Shown here in pieces: positions 32,275-43,890 of a DNA stretch of 64,000 bases; within the stretch, counting starts at the first letter, position 1; the number at the start of each line of letters is the position of its first letter. Position numbers and translations under genes: made by a program. The notes beneath the pieces are model-generated. The model searched no databases, had not been told where the DNA came from, and was given only the letters and a program-made list of their open reading frames with translations. The stretch covers positions 59,514,748 to 59,578,747 of the forward strand of contig CM038038.1 of assembly GCA_021397845.1 (NCBI GenBank). The letters run 5' to 3'. The DNA comes from Areca catechu (Eukaryota; Streptophyta; Magnoliopsida; Arecales; Arecaceae).

Positions 32275-34406
32275 TGATTAGGGTTTCAATTTATTAGGTC
32301 ATGTAATAAGGTTTCAAGCCTAAGTATTGTATTTTTTAGTCATGAATTTAATGTCAATTGCTTTTGTTTTAGTTTTATAGTTTGACCAATTTGGTCAAGT
32401 TGTGTCTATGAGTCTTGTATTGATTCCAGCCTAAGTCTATTTGAAGTTAATGGGCCAAGCCATCTCCCCAGCCTTGAAAGATGCTAGTTCAACCCTTGGG
32501 CGCCACCTTATCCATCCCATGTGGTGCCACATCACCATGACATGTGGGCAACCAAGACAAGGGGGAATGCTGATTTTTGTGGGCGCCATTCCTTGATGAT
32601 GGGGACATCACCAGCACAAATCTCGAAGCAAGCACGAATCTTGGACCTGCACAAATCCCAAAGTAGTAAATAAATTGGAAGAATATTTATTTAGGATTTT
32701 ATCTTTTGTTTGAAATTTAAATAAGGATTTGGTTGGTTAGGATTTAGATATGGATAGGCTTATCTTATCCTATCTTGTATTTGAATTTGAGTCATCCCTA
32801 TCTTTTTATCCTGTATTCAAATTCAAACGAGGGTTGGACAAGACTATAAATACCACCCTCAGTCCTTTGTAAAAAAAGAAAGTTTTTGGAGAAAAAAATT
32901 TGAGTTTTTTAGAAGAGTGATTCTTCTTGCCTTCGCCTTTGGGCATGGGCGTGATGCCCTAGTTATTCCCCTTCCCATTCCATCTTCTCTATCCCCTCGT
33001 GGCCTTTGAGATCCATCCTAGTGCCTCCAAGTATAGAGGATGGTGTAATGCCCTAGAGGTGAGAGGTCTCTTCGTTAGGGTGAGTCCCAAAGTCCATGAG
33101 ATCCAGATTCCTATCCTACATCCCCACTGTTCCTTCGCCACCCCTAGAGAAAAAAATACCAAAAAAAATGTACCCTAATTTAGGTGACTTCTAGGCTCGC
33201 CAACGATCCTATCCCCATCTGTCCCTCATCACTTGATCTTTTCCTCCCTTCCTTCCCCCTATCAATCCTCTTGCTAAAGGAGTCATGGGCAGCCAATGGA
33301 TGGTCAATGGGAGTTGAAGATAGTGAAGACAAGTCCCTTGCTTCAAGCCCCCCATATCAAGCCATCTTCTCAAAATACTTGGTTGGCCATGGAAGGTCAA
33401 AAGGAGTTAAAGATATGAAGAGACAAGTCCCTTGCTTCAAGCCCTCATATCAAGCTTTCTTCCCAAAATATTTGACCAGCTATGGAAGGAAGATCAAGAG
33501 TCCAAGGGCGCCAAGACAACCTCCATCTTCCTAGCCCAAAGTCAAGCCATGCCATCAAACACAATCAAGATGTTGGTTGGCCAAAGGAGAAGAAAAAATC
33601 TGAATTTGTGCGCCCCCTTTTCATGAAGCTTTGTATTTTTCATTCAAATTTTGAATAGGTCTTAAGGTGCCTATATAAAGGACCTTACCCCCTCCCTTGT
33701 AATGTTAATTTTGATGAATGAATTAAAAGATTTTGAGTGCTACTCTTCTAGTTGTTGACTTCATTCCTTAAGAACGTCGATCTTCGTAAGGGAGCGCCTT
33801 CACCTTTGGGCATCGAGAGGTGTGAGGCCTCAAGTTACCTTCTCTTCCATGTAAGCCATCTTCCATCTTCGAGTTCAGAGGCCATCTGGATGATCCATCT
33901 TGGTGCCTCGCAAGAAGATCCCCCATTCACCACCATCTTCAACTTTTCTTCCCTTATTGCTTCTTGTTTCTTGCTAACTCCCAACTTTTCTCTTGATTGC
34001 TCACAGGTCCTCCAGGTGCCACGAATACGGAGCCGGTCTCCCTTGACTTGGCAACCTTCAGACGAAAAGCCGATGCATCTGCAGGGTTGAAGGCTCGATC
34101 ATCTAGGCCGCATCCACGAGAGTGAGTAAACTCGACATCGGGCGCATCAAAACTTTATATGGTTTGTCACCCTAACTCCTAAGTTGGTATTGATCCGAGA
34201 GCTAAGTCCTACGGGGTTTCTCAATCCCGTGGTCCTCTTCTCATCCTGTTTAGGGGCTTACTTGCTAGTTTGAAGTTCTTATTATTATAGAACCCAAGAT
34301 CTACTCTTGCTTGCCTTCGGGAATCATTAACCTCATTTAAAAAACCTAAAAGTCACAGAGAAAAAAATCACCTACATCATCCTAGCATCTAGTTAGTCCT
34401 GCATCA
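32275..34406 (+). mobile_element. G: composite LTR-like insertion in Chr-C
   Basis: Starts TGATTAGGG and ends TTAGTCCTGCATCA, the ending of the Chr-C/Trm-1 LTR group. It seems to hold two LTR-like halves, each with its own TATA (TATAAATACC near 32844; CTATATAAAGG near 33671). The first half shares with Trm-1 the motif GATGCCCTA.TTATYCCCCT. A ~93-bp tandem duplication lies at 33297-33483. No matching target duplication is visible (ATATC left, CACAA right), so the ends are approximate or it is a recombination product. Open frames at 33184-34090 look non-coding. Confidence 0.55.
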
Positions 34407-35302
34407 CACAACCTATAGATCTAAGCCCAAATCCTATGACTCTAGATCCTACGACTTTAGAACTTATGCACCCAAGTCTTATATACCCATGTCCTATGAG
34501 TCTAGTGGATCCATAACCCTTAGATCTGAACCTACATCCTATGAGTCCAGTACTAGGCCAGTTTCCCCTGGTCAACCTGAATCCCATAGGATTGGTACCC
34601 CTAGATATAAGCCTAGTATTAGTTCACTTTCCTTTAGTCGATCCAAACCCTTTAGGACTAGTGCCCCTAGCCCAGGACTAGATCCTAACCAGCCCAACCT
34701 GAGCCAACCTCAGCCTAGTTCCACTACAGCCCTTAGAGAAGGTAGAGGCAAGTCTAGTTCCAATCCCCCGAGTGTGTGTTTTAGATGTTGTAAACCAGGC
34801 CATTTTATTAGCCAATATCCATTCAGCACCCTATACCTAGGTGAGCTAGATAAAGATGAGTCTGGATCCATTATTGAACCCAATGTAGAAGTATATGAGG
34901 CTGACCCAAGTCTGGTAGAGGAGTATGAAGATGATGAGCCTATTGAAGATTTAGAGGAAGAAACTCCTGAGCCCATTGATGAGTCTAAATATTACATTAA
35001 GGAGTTGAGTCCAGTAGAGATACCTATAGATGACCTAGAATTAGTTGACCTTGACCATACCCAAGTAGAAACCAACCGAGAATTAGTTAACCAAATAGAT
35101 ACCCAAATAGAAGCCAACACAAAGTTAGTTGGCCCTGACCACACCCAGATTGAACCTATAGTGGAAGAGCAGTTAGAGGATGAAGAACCCAACACTACTA
35201 TTCGACTCTTACTTAAGGAGCCATTAGAAGAAGCCCAATTATAGAGCCCAGTCCTGAAATCCAAGAACCAGAATAATTTATTAAGGACTTAATCTCTTTA
35301 AT
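34407..35302 (+). pseudogene. Chr-C Gag-like ORF: zinc-knuckle-like and acidic part
   Basis: An open frame to 35244. Starts with Ser/Tyr/Pro-rich sequence (SYDSRSYDFRTYAPKSY), then CFRCCKPGHFISQY, a CCHC knuckle with Tyr for the last Cys, and an acidic stretch with EVYEADPSLVEEYEDDEP and repeats of the kind LVDLDHTQVETNREL. Chr-E has EVYDAGLSLVDEYEGEE at the matching place, so the two are homologous. The frame ends at 35242-35244 and the next conserved part is in another frame. Confidence 0.78.
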
Positions 35303-35740
35303 CAGTACCTTCAGGATGAAGTCCCCTCTTTGACTCCAATTTATCTCTTCCATGAGATTAGTGACCTATTCTTCCATAAGATAGACTCTGCAGATAGACA
35401 TCAACCCTATAAGGTCAATCTCATTAGTCTATGATTAATCCCTGACACCCCTTCCTACATCCTATTCTATCCAATCGATCCCAACCCCTTTTCTTACTTC
35501 CCATCCTACCAAGCTAACTCTAAATCTATCTCTTATTTTTTACCCTTTTCTGAAGTTTCTCATGTTTATTTAACCACTAGATTGTATTTTATCGAAGTAG
35601 GCATGTTTCATACATTCTTTATGCATGTTAGGTTTGCATCGTATTTCTGGTATACTTTATGGCATTTACTAGTAGTTCATTATAAATTTTCATGTGCATG
35701 CCACACCAGGGTCAAACCTAGAGAGTCTAAATTCTGTTAG
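35303..35740 (+). pseudogene. Chr-C: conserved domain of unknown function
   Basis: One frame of 145 codons with a single TGA and the end stop at 35738. It contains FHEISDLFFHKID, SISYFLPFSEVSHVY, YFIEVGMF, RFASYFWYTLWHLLVVHYK and FSCACH. Chr-E ends its ORF with the matching FHESFFNLVLEKIDHYL, SISYFLPFSRTSNASY, YFIEVFRV, RFATYFWKTLWHLLGTHDK and FSCSACH. Rich in aromatic residues; a His/Cys end could bind metal. I do not recognise it as a known Gag, protease, polymerase or integrase domain. Confidence 0.75.
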
Positions 35741-36414
35741 GTTTAGATCCAAAGTGTCCAATAAATTTCCTTCGATAAGAATGCCTAGTCGACTCTATTA
35801 AGTGTTGGTTTTGAGTCCAATAAGTCTCCAAACCTAATACATTTGTCTACACCTACACTAACCTCTGCACAGCATTTGAATCAGGACATTAGCCAAAAGA
35901 TTAATTTATGTAATGAAATCTATAAAAACTGGCTAATTCTTGAAAGAAAGCTAAGGAGTTTAATGTAAGAAATTCTATTATGGTTAAGAAGCTTCATGCT
36001 TATAGAGTTAAACCTTTAGAGTGATATAGAAAGTAGAACCAATGACTATGTGCTTGATCTGCCCTTGGATTTAGGCATTAGCTCTACCTTCAATATTATA
36101 GACTTGGTTGAGTATAGAAAACCGATAGCAATTCCTAGTGAGTTTTTGGACCTTACCCATCCTTTGAGAGAGAAACCTTACCTGAGTGTCCACTAAATTT
36201 TCCTGAGAGAAGAATATGGATCGAGCGTATCCTGCATGATCAAGCTATCATGACCTGGCGCTACAGCTATCAACGCTACCTGGTCCGATGGCAAGGTTGA
36301 CTAGAATCTGGCGATTCATGGATTACTCAAGATAACCCACAGCACCTCCACCCAGACTTACTACCAGCACCAGACTATCCTATACTCGACAAGGTCGAGT
36401 TCCTCCGGGAGAAT
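35741..36414 (+). pseudogene. Chr-C integrase tail with chromodomain
   Basis: A spacer homologous to Chr-E (GTTAGGTTTAGA) leads to the integrase C-terminus: DYVLDLPLDLGISSTFNIIDLVEY, then in another frame IERILHDQAIMTWRYSYQRY and LVRWQG*LESGDSWI, a chromodomain with a TGA in the middle. The frame ends at the LTR border after EFLREN. Chromodomains in chromovirus integrases guide insertion to marked chromatin. The purine tract GGGAGAAT (36407-36414) overlaps the last codons. Confidence 0.82.
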
Positions 36415-37821
36415 TGATGGGGACATTAGGTCAACCCTAGTTTACTATGGGTCCCTGAGTTTTGAGTCCTTTAGCCATGATTTCAATTATCTTTAAGTCA
36501 AATAATATAGCTGTGTTAGCCATTTAAGTCCTATATTTGGGCCATGAGTTTTGTTTTATAGGCTTTGTTACACTTGAGTATGTACCTTTGCCTCTAAATC
36601 TCATTTTGGGCCTTTTTACATTTGAGTCATGTAATTAAAGTATTGAGTCAAGTTTTGGATGCTTAGTGAGCCTTATGAGTCCTGTAAGTTTTGAGTTTTA
36701 TGAGTCTAGTCTAATTTTATAAGTCTTATATTGAGTCCAGTCTAATTTTGTAAGAAGACTAAAGTCACTTATGAAGCCAATCAGCATAATACTCCAACCA
36801 TTGCAAGTAATCCAATCATCTACATAATTATGCCACTTAAAAAGCATGGAGGAGTCTTGGAGCTATCATTGAAGACCTGGACGATAAGTACATCAGCCCA
36901 TCAGGAAGAGATGGACACCTAGAGAACTCTATAGCCTGTCCAGCACTGAAATGGGCCACCCAAAGCCCTAGCCCATCCTCAAATTCAGTGCCCTCCTTAT
37001 GGTCACCTCTCATGTTGGCGCCCCACTTATGGTCACCTCCCTTGGACCAAGTCAAAGAGAAAAAGAGTAACCCTAGTGAGTAGGAAAAGGATTAGTAGGA
37101 AAAGGATTAGTGGGAATTCTCTTGTATGCCATTGAAGCCCAAGTTTGTAAGCCTATTTAAAGGCCCCCCCTCTCATGTATATTGGATGTTAATGAAAATG
37201 AAAACTTTTTTGAGTTGTTCTCAACTCTTGTTGTGAATTTTGAGTGAATTTGTGTGATTAAGGGTATCCATGTGATCCCTCAGGATATCTATGTCATCCC
37301 TGTGCACTGCCTCCAAGCCGCCTGCCTCTTCATCTCTTGGCCACCCACTTCTAAGCCTTCCTTCCCTTTGCTTTCTTTAGCCTTCAAACTTGTTTCTTCT
37401 CTAATTTCTAACTCTTGTTAGGTGATTTGCAGGTCCCTCAAAGTTCACGAATCCAAGATTCCAATCGATAAGCTTTCGGGCACAGGATTGAAAGCCACCA
37501 ATCTATAGGGTCTCCAGCTTGTTTTTCCAAGCCACATCCAAGAGCATAGAGCGAATTCTTCATGGATCGATCTCCAAATCTCTGCCAGGTACACACCGTA
37601 GACTCCTCTAGTAGCAGTATTGCAGAAGAGCTAGTCCTAACCAGGGCTTCTTAGCCTTGGCAGTCCTATTTCTTCACTTTTAGGATTTAGTTATGCCTGT
37701 GCTTTCGAAAATCCTATAGAATTTCCTGCTTAATAACTTGGCTTGAAATTTGGGATACAAACTCCTAACTTAATGCCTAATACACAAAAAATAATTGGTA
37801 TGCATAATTAGTCCTGCATCA
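36415..37821 (+). repeat. Chr-C 3' LTR
   Basis: Starts TGATGGGGACATTA and ends GTCCTGCATCA. Matches 18933-20366 with scattered changes and small indels, so the insertion is not very recent. Confidence 0.88.
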
Positions 37822-37826
37822 CTAAT

Positions 37827-38860
37827 CTAGCTTTATTTCTAATTACATTTCCTTTTTCATCTAATTTATTTCTATAAATCCATTTAGTGCCTATAACAAG
37901 ATGGTCAGAAGGTCTATTTACTAAGGTCCAAACATTGTTTCTTTGAAATTGAATTATTTCTTCATGCATGATCATCATCCAATTCGGGTCATTTTTGGCT
38001 TCTTCTATGCTATTAGGTTCTACTTATGAAATAAATGTTAGATAATCATATGCTTCTCTAAGTGATGACCTAGTCCTAACTCCTTGTAAGGGGTCACCTA
38101 TAATTAAATCCTTAGGGTGAGATGTTACATACCTCCATTCCATTAGTAAATCATCATGATCTTTGCTTACCATTTCTTCACCTTGTCCTGTTTGTTTGTC
38201 CTTTAGGCTCATATCCTCCATAGCTTTATCAATTATACCTGCATCATTATCAATGCACTCTTCTTTTCTAGAAGGTAAGGGATTAGATTCATTAAATATA
38301 ACATGGATAATTTTTTCAACAGTCAATGTTCCCTTCTTAAATATCCTATAAGCTTTGCTAGAAGTAGAATAACCCATAAATATAGCTTCATCAGATTTAG
38401 CATCAAATTTTTCAAGGTTATCCTTTCCATTATTCAATACAAAGAATTTGCATCCAAAAACATGAAAATAATGAATATTAGATTTTATATCATTCTAAAG
38501 TTCATAGGGGGTTTTCTTTAAAATAGGTCTGATCAAAATACAGTTCAAGATATAACATGCAGTGTTCACAGCTTCTGTCCAAAAGTATTTTAGAAGATTT
38601 CCATCACATAATATTGTTCGGGCCATCTCTTCCAATGTCCTATTTTTTATCTCTACAACATCATTTTGCTGTGGTATTCTAGGAGCGAAGAAGTTATGAT
38701 CAATGCCGTGCTCTGTGCAATACTTTTTAAAATATTGATTTTCAAATTTTGTGCCATGATCACTTCTAATAGAAACAATTGAAAGATTTTTTTGATGGAA
38801 AAATTTCTTATGAAATTTTTGAAATACTTTAAAGGCTTCATCCTTATGAGCGATAAACAA
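37827..38860 (-). pseudogene. pol: Sire-B pol: integrase and start of reverse transcriptase
   Basis: From the element's 5' side: IFIAHKDEAFKVF, IVSIRSDHGTKFENQYF (Asp 2), NDVVEIKNRTLEEMARTILC where relatives have VERNNRTLEE, so the position of the catalytic Glu is shifted or lost, then YILNCILIRPILKKTPYEL. The C-terminal part GKDNLEKFDAKSDEAIFMGYS is at 38024-38437, and reverse transcriptase begins at 37827-38023 (GTKWIYRNKLDEKGNVIRNK) before the Chr-C insertion. Confidence 0.86.
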
Positions 38861-39585
38861 AATTCAAGTAAATCTTAAAAAATCATCTACTATCACATAT
38901 CCATATTTCATACCTCGTAGGCTTATGGTCCTAGTTGGTCCAAATAGGTCCATGTGTAGTATTTCTAAAGGTCTAGAAGTTGAAACCATATTTTTCGACT
39001 TAAATCTCTCCTTAGTTTGTTTACCAAATTGGCATGCATCACAAACATGTTCAAAATCAACTTTAAATTTTGGTAAATCTCTAACTAGATCTTTGGAAAT
39101 TAGTTTAGCTAATGTATGCATGCTGGCATGACCTAATCTTTTGTGCCATACTAAGCTAGACTCCTTGATTTTAGCATTCATTGCCACAAGACTTGTACTA
39201 CTAGACATGGCTAGATCATTTAAATCTATCACATAAATTTTTTCAAGTCTATGACCAATAAACTTAGTGCTAGAATCAAGTAAGTTGTTACCATGCATAT
39301 TGAAGATTCAAAGACAACCTTGAAGCCTCTATCACATAATTGACTTATACTTAACAAATTGTGCTTCAACTTGTCTACTAGCAATACATTTTTAATAAAT
39401 ATAGAAGGGGTGATTCTGATCTTACCAATGCCAATGATCTTTCCCTTATCATTGTCACTAAAAGTAACCATTCCTCCATCTATCATTTTTAGGATGATGA
39501 ATTGTTCTTTGTCATCCATCATATGTCTTGAACAGCCACACTCCAGATACCATCTTTTCTTTTAATTCTGGATTGCAAGACATTC
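38861..39585 (-). pseudogene. pol: Sire-B pol: protease, pre-integrase and integrase N-terminus
   Basis: The protease region has DKEQFIILKMIDGGMVTFSDN and NVLLVDKLKHNLLSISQLCDRGF; the LDSG core at 39520-39560 is damaged (SGYLECGCSRHMM-type remnant with TGG/TGT codons). The zinc-binding segment is intact: LVWHKRLGHASMHTLAKLIS ... HVCDACQFGKQTK. The first integrase Asp lies in LHMDLFGPTRT. At about 39585 the sequence jumps to the Gag tail, so roughly 0.8 kb (second knuckle and coiled coil) is deleted. Confidence 0.82.
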
Positions 39586-40720
39586 CTCATCTTCGAGATC
39601 CATGAGACATATATTTGTAATTTTGGATGTCTCTTCCTCTTCATTTGATGTAGACTCATCACTGTCGCTCCATGTGGCAACCATCGCTTTCTTCTTTTTC
39701 TTCTTAAATCATTTCTTTAATATAGGGCTATCTAACCGGAAGTGCCTTGGTTTCTTGCACTCATAGCAGATAGGCTATTGCTCTTTATCTCTTTCTTTTT
39801 CTTTTTCTTTTTCTTTCTCTTTGCCATATTCCCCCTTTTTATAGTTTTTCCTCTACTATCTTGCCTTTTTCTTGTTTATAAATTTCTTGAATCTCCTCAG
39901 AACTAGAGCAATATCATCGTCTTCTAGTTCATCTTCGGAGGAGGGGCTTTCTTCTTCTATTTCCTCTTCTTGTTTCTTGAGTTCAGCCATAGCTTTGAAG
40001 GCTATTGACATTTTCTTCTTAATATCATCCTCACTGCGGTATTGCATTGTAAGCTCGTGAGTGATCAAAGAACCCAGTAGCTCATCCAATGGTAATGTGT
40101 TAAGGTCCTTGGCCTCTTGGTCATAGTCGGATCCCATTTATTTGGTAGAGATCTTAAAATTTTATATACAATGTTTGTATTTGAATATGTCCTACCAAGA
40201 CTCTTTAAACTATTAATAATATCTGTAAATCTTGAGAACATGGTAGATATAGTTTTATTGGGCTCCATCTTAAATAATTCATAGTTATGAACAAGGATAT
40301 TAATTTTTGATGTTTTAACTTAAGGGGTTCTTTCATGGGTAACTTCAAGTTTATTCCAAATTTCTTTTGTAGATATTCAAGTAGAAATCCTGTTAAACTT
40401 GTTAGCATCCAAAGCATAGTACAAAAGATTCATGGCTTTTGCATTGAATCCACCCATCTTCATGTCATGTTCATCCCATTCCTCTTTAGGTTTTGGCATG
40501 TCTATGCCATTAACCTTTTTTGTGGGTGTGTGAGGTTCTTTTAGGATAACTTTTCATAATTAAAAATCTACTGCTTAAATATAAATTTTCATTCATGCTT
40601 TCTAGTAGGTATAATTTGTGTTTGTGAAAAGTGGAGGTCTATATGTAGATTGGCCTTCGACCAAAGAGGTACTCATAGGGTTTGCCGTAGGTCTTTTCTC
40701 AAAAAAAATTACATAGACAC
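39586..40720 (-). pseudogene. gag: Sire-B gag
   Basis: The capsid part reads NPMSTSLVEGQSTYRPPLF, IWNKLEVTHER, TSKINILVHNYELFKMEPN, ISTMFSRFTDIINSLKSLGR, ILRSLPNKWDP and DLNTLPLDELLGSLITHEL across several frames. After an acidic segment (SSEDELEDDDIALVLRRFKKF) comes the knuckle CYECKKPRHFRLDS with Ser for the last Cys. The 5' end, near 40700, has ANPMSTS where relatives have a Met start. Confidence 0.82.
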
Positions 40721-40735
40721 TGCTCTAATACCAAT
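40721..40735 (-). other. Sire-B primer-binding site
   Basis: Minus strand ATTGGTATTAGAGC after the LTR end GGCAATA; one change from the initiator tRNA-Met site. Confidence 0.75.
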
Positions 40736-42240
40736 TATTGCCTAGTTGGCTAACATAAGAGGGAGGGTGAATTGGGTATTTAAAACTTTTTCACAAGTAT
40801 GTGCTTTTTCAAAAACTTAGTGTGGTGAGTGATATGATTTAAGTATGAAATACATATGCAAGTAAAGAACACAATCAACACAAGCACAAACACCAGCAAT
40901 TTATAGTGGTTCGGAGCAACCCGGCTCCTACATCCACTATCCAAGATATCACTAAGGATTTTCACTATATTCACTATAGAATACAACCGGTTTGTTTTAC
41001 ACCAAGCTCACAAACCAAAACCCAAACTTGGTTTTACACCGGGATCATCAAGAACCCAAACTTGTTTTTACATCGGGATCACCAAGAACCCAAACTTGGT
41101 TTTACATCGGGATCACCAAGAGTCCAATACAATGTTTGTTTTTACGGGCTCACAAACAACCCAAACTTAGTTTTCAAGACTCGCCAAAAACCTTAAATAA
41201 TATCCAAGATAAAGCCCCAGCTGTACTTGGAACAACTTAATAAAAGTGTTAAAAACAAAGCAACATTAATGACAAACCAAACTCTGTCAGATGGTTACAG
41301 ATATGCTCTTTGAGAAGCCTCCTTGATTGCTCCTTTAATTCTCTTCAAGGCTTCCAGACTTCTTCAAATAATTACACAAGTAGTTGATGGGAAGTAGGTG
41401 TGGTCTTGAGTTCTTCCTTGAATACTCTTGAAGATATTCAATATTCTCATCAAAGTTGTTTAAAACATGTTTAAATCCTTCATTTATAGTCTCTAGAACT
41501 AATCCCAAGTAAAAATAGCCATTGTAGTACCTTGGGAATCAAGATATAGCCATTGGAGCACTTTTGGGATTCAGAACATTAATTTTGGAACTACCCGTTA
41601 TGCACATGAAACTGGGATTTGAGTCGGCTCGGTTGGGTCGAGTCGACTTAGATTCTCAGATATGTAGAATCTGTACTTTGGTCGAGTCGACTCTTCTCAG
41701 TCAAGTTGGCTAGCTTGACTAGTTTTTAGAGCTGAGATTTTGCACACTCTAGAAGAGTCGGCTCGGTTGACTGACTTCAAAAAATTGAACATTTGATACT
41801 CTGGATGAGTCAACTCTATTTCCTTCGAGTCGGCTTGGATGTTTGCATGCCAGAAACTTCTATGCCATGCTAGAGCAATGAGTCGGCTCTAACCCTTCGA
41901 GTCAGCTCCAGTGATTTATGTCAAAAAGTGTCCAAACTTCTTCAAATAACTTCCAACAACTTTCAAACTTCTTCCAAACCTAGTATAATTAATATAAACT
42001 TAAACAATACATAGAAATGCCTACTTTTTACAAGAATATACAATTAAGTTATTTAGGGATTTTCAGTATTTGAACATTTTCTCATGAATGTATAGATATA
42101 CTACAAAGATTACTGAAATGCAAGTAGAATGATTGTTCATTTGAAGCATCCTACAAAAACTTCTCAAACATTCAAAAATGTTAGTATCAAATACATGCTC
42201 CAATATTTTGTTATCATCAAAATCATTTCAGGGGTCAATA
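40736..42240 (-). repeat. Sire-B 5' LTR
   Basis: 1505 bp; in element sense it starts TATTGACCCC (TG mutated) and ends GGCAATA. Contains the hairpin array (40985-41195), where the first stem is GGTTTGT/ACAAACC, and GAGTCGGCTC motifs (41620-41915). The frames at 40906-41240 are read-throughs of the array. Confidence 0.87.
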
Positions 42241-43890
42241 GTCCTTGAATCTGTGACCACAGTAGTATGATATTGAAAAATAGTTTTCATGGAAATCATA
42301 ATTAGACTTGAGCTAATTAAGATTGACATATGGAAGATGCTTAAGATTTGATAAGTTTCCATAACCAACATTCGATCAAGATTTTTGATAGAAAAATTTG
42401 CTCACATGGTAACTGCACCTAAAGGTTCATTTATATTTTACTGTGTTGCCACTACATACTGCTAGGTATCATTGGTGGATGTGAGAGCTCACTAGGGTCA
42501 TTTTCGAATCAATGATCCAAGTTAGGGTTGAGCTAAAATTATTTTAGTCTATTGAAAGAGTTTCGATGATACTATGATAGAATTTGTAGTGCAACTCACT
42601 ACCAGATAGAATTAAACCTGAGGGATCATATGCAATAGGAGTCAACCTAACCATGAGCATGGATCTATATAAAAGTTACATATTTAGTACCTGCTAATTT
42701 GGCAACTTTCAATTTTGGCACTTGCTAAAATTAGCACATGCTAATTTCAGCAATTGCTAATTTTAGCTTGATGGACCAATATACAAATATTACAATAATT
42801 CTTGACTTCATTATTTGACTAAATTAAATCAGATTTTATTATTATTAATTTTATTTAAAGTTAATTGGATTAGTAATTCAAGTTTTACTTAAATTTTTGA
42901 CATAGTCAAATTCGGACAATAATCTTTTTTGAATTTGGTTTAATCAAGGTATGAAAAGGATTTTAAACTAAATCAAAAATTAGTCAAAATTGACCAGTAG
43001 CTAAAAGACCCAGTTGACTGGCTCTCTTTCTCTTTTCTCATGTAGAATCTAAGAGGAGGGCATGAAAATATATGCCTTCTCTTGGTGCATGCGATGAGAA
43101 GAAGGAGTGCTAAGTTGGCACCCCTCTATCTCATATGGGATTCTCTCTCCTACTAGATAAAATTGAACTCTTATTTAGATTTGAAATTTGATCAAATCAA
43201 ATAAGAAACTAGTTTTATCTAGATTTTTAAGAAGCATTTTTTTGAGAAAATCTTTCATGGTTTTGAAGATGTGTAGAAACTAGGCTGCATAGAATTAATT
43301 CTGATATAGATCTCTTCCAAAATTTATCCTATCTTTTTTTCTCCACAAAAAATAGAGTATAATACTCTATAAAAAGTTAAGAGGTAATAATTTCTATGAA
43401 AAATATTTAAAAAATACTCTTTTATTTTTTAATATTTAATTCTTTAAGAGAAAAGAAGAAAAGGCTGCTGAGTTCAAGTTTAGACTACTAGAAGAAGGTC
43501 CATCTCCATGCTTGAAGAAAAACCTACAAGGATCTAGTAGTCTAGGGATCTTGGTGATTTGATGAGGAAGGCTCTATGTGGATACTAGTAGAGGCCCAGC
43601 ATGTGCGTGGCTCCGATGAATCCTGATAGATTTGATTGATCTGATAGATGCGGTACTAGAAGATGGAGTTAAGTGATCTAGGAATGTGGATCCTTTATTT
43701 TATAATTTTATAAGATTTTAGATCTGATATTACTATTATTCGATCATATTAGAAGGTTAAATAGATGATTTTTGATTTAATTTTAAATTAGCATGCTTGT
43801 GAAAATTGTTTTGCATGATCTATGCTTTTATTGCATCTAGGGTTTAGAACCTAGTTCCGCATGTTACTCATCTATGAATGAATCCTAACA
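42241..43890 (+). repeat. Y: LTR-like segment of an unassigned Copia-type element
   Basis: No ORF. The right half has the look of an LTR downstream part: GAGGCCCAGCATGTGCGTGGCTC (split here in outline) and an AT-rich end finishing CCTAACA at 43890. At that point the Gypsy RNase H frame is cut. The left end is cut by Sire-B. I cannot find its partner LTR in the window. Within it, 42690-42780 has repeats of GCTAATTT(T/C)AGC type. Confidence 0.45.

Larger units (their letters stand above)
18933..37821 (+). mobile_element. Chr-C: chromodomain Gypsy derivative without a catalytic pol
   Basis: LTRs at 18933-20366 and 36415-37821, TSD CTAAT (18928-18932, 37822-37826), primer site after the 5' LTR, purine tract before the 3' LTR. 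After removing Cop-F and G the internal region is about 3.7 kb: leader, Gag-like coiled coil, CCHC-like acidic ORF, a conserved C-terminal domain, a short spacer and an integrase tail with chromodomain. No protease, reverse transcriptase, RNase H or integrase core is seen. Chr-E shows the same plan, so this looks like a family, not one broken copy. Confidence 0.85.
18539..42240 (-). mobile_element. Sire-B: Sirevirus, 5' half, split by Chr-C
   Basis: Minus-strand element with 5' LTR at 40736-42240, gag-pol at 37827-40735 and the continuing reverse transcriptase at 18539-18932. The two parts rejoin exactly when Chr-C and one CTAAT target copy are removed (RNKARLVAKGY runs across the site). Everything past YVD is displaced by Sire-X and lies beyond the left edge. 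The right flank of the LTR is the Y segment. Confidence 0.88.

Noticed and set aside
33184..34090. Frames of 112-116 codons in insertion G
   Set aside because: They cover a tandem duplication and LTR-like sequence and resemble no protein.
40906..41240. Two overlapping frames with repeated TWFYTG-like peptides
   Set aside because: Read-through of the stem-loop array in the Sire-B LTR.
42241..43890. Possible host intergenic DNA or gene fragment
   Set aside because: Its right end cuts a Gypsy frame and ends like an LTR; no ORF. I keep it as an LTR-like segment with low confidence.
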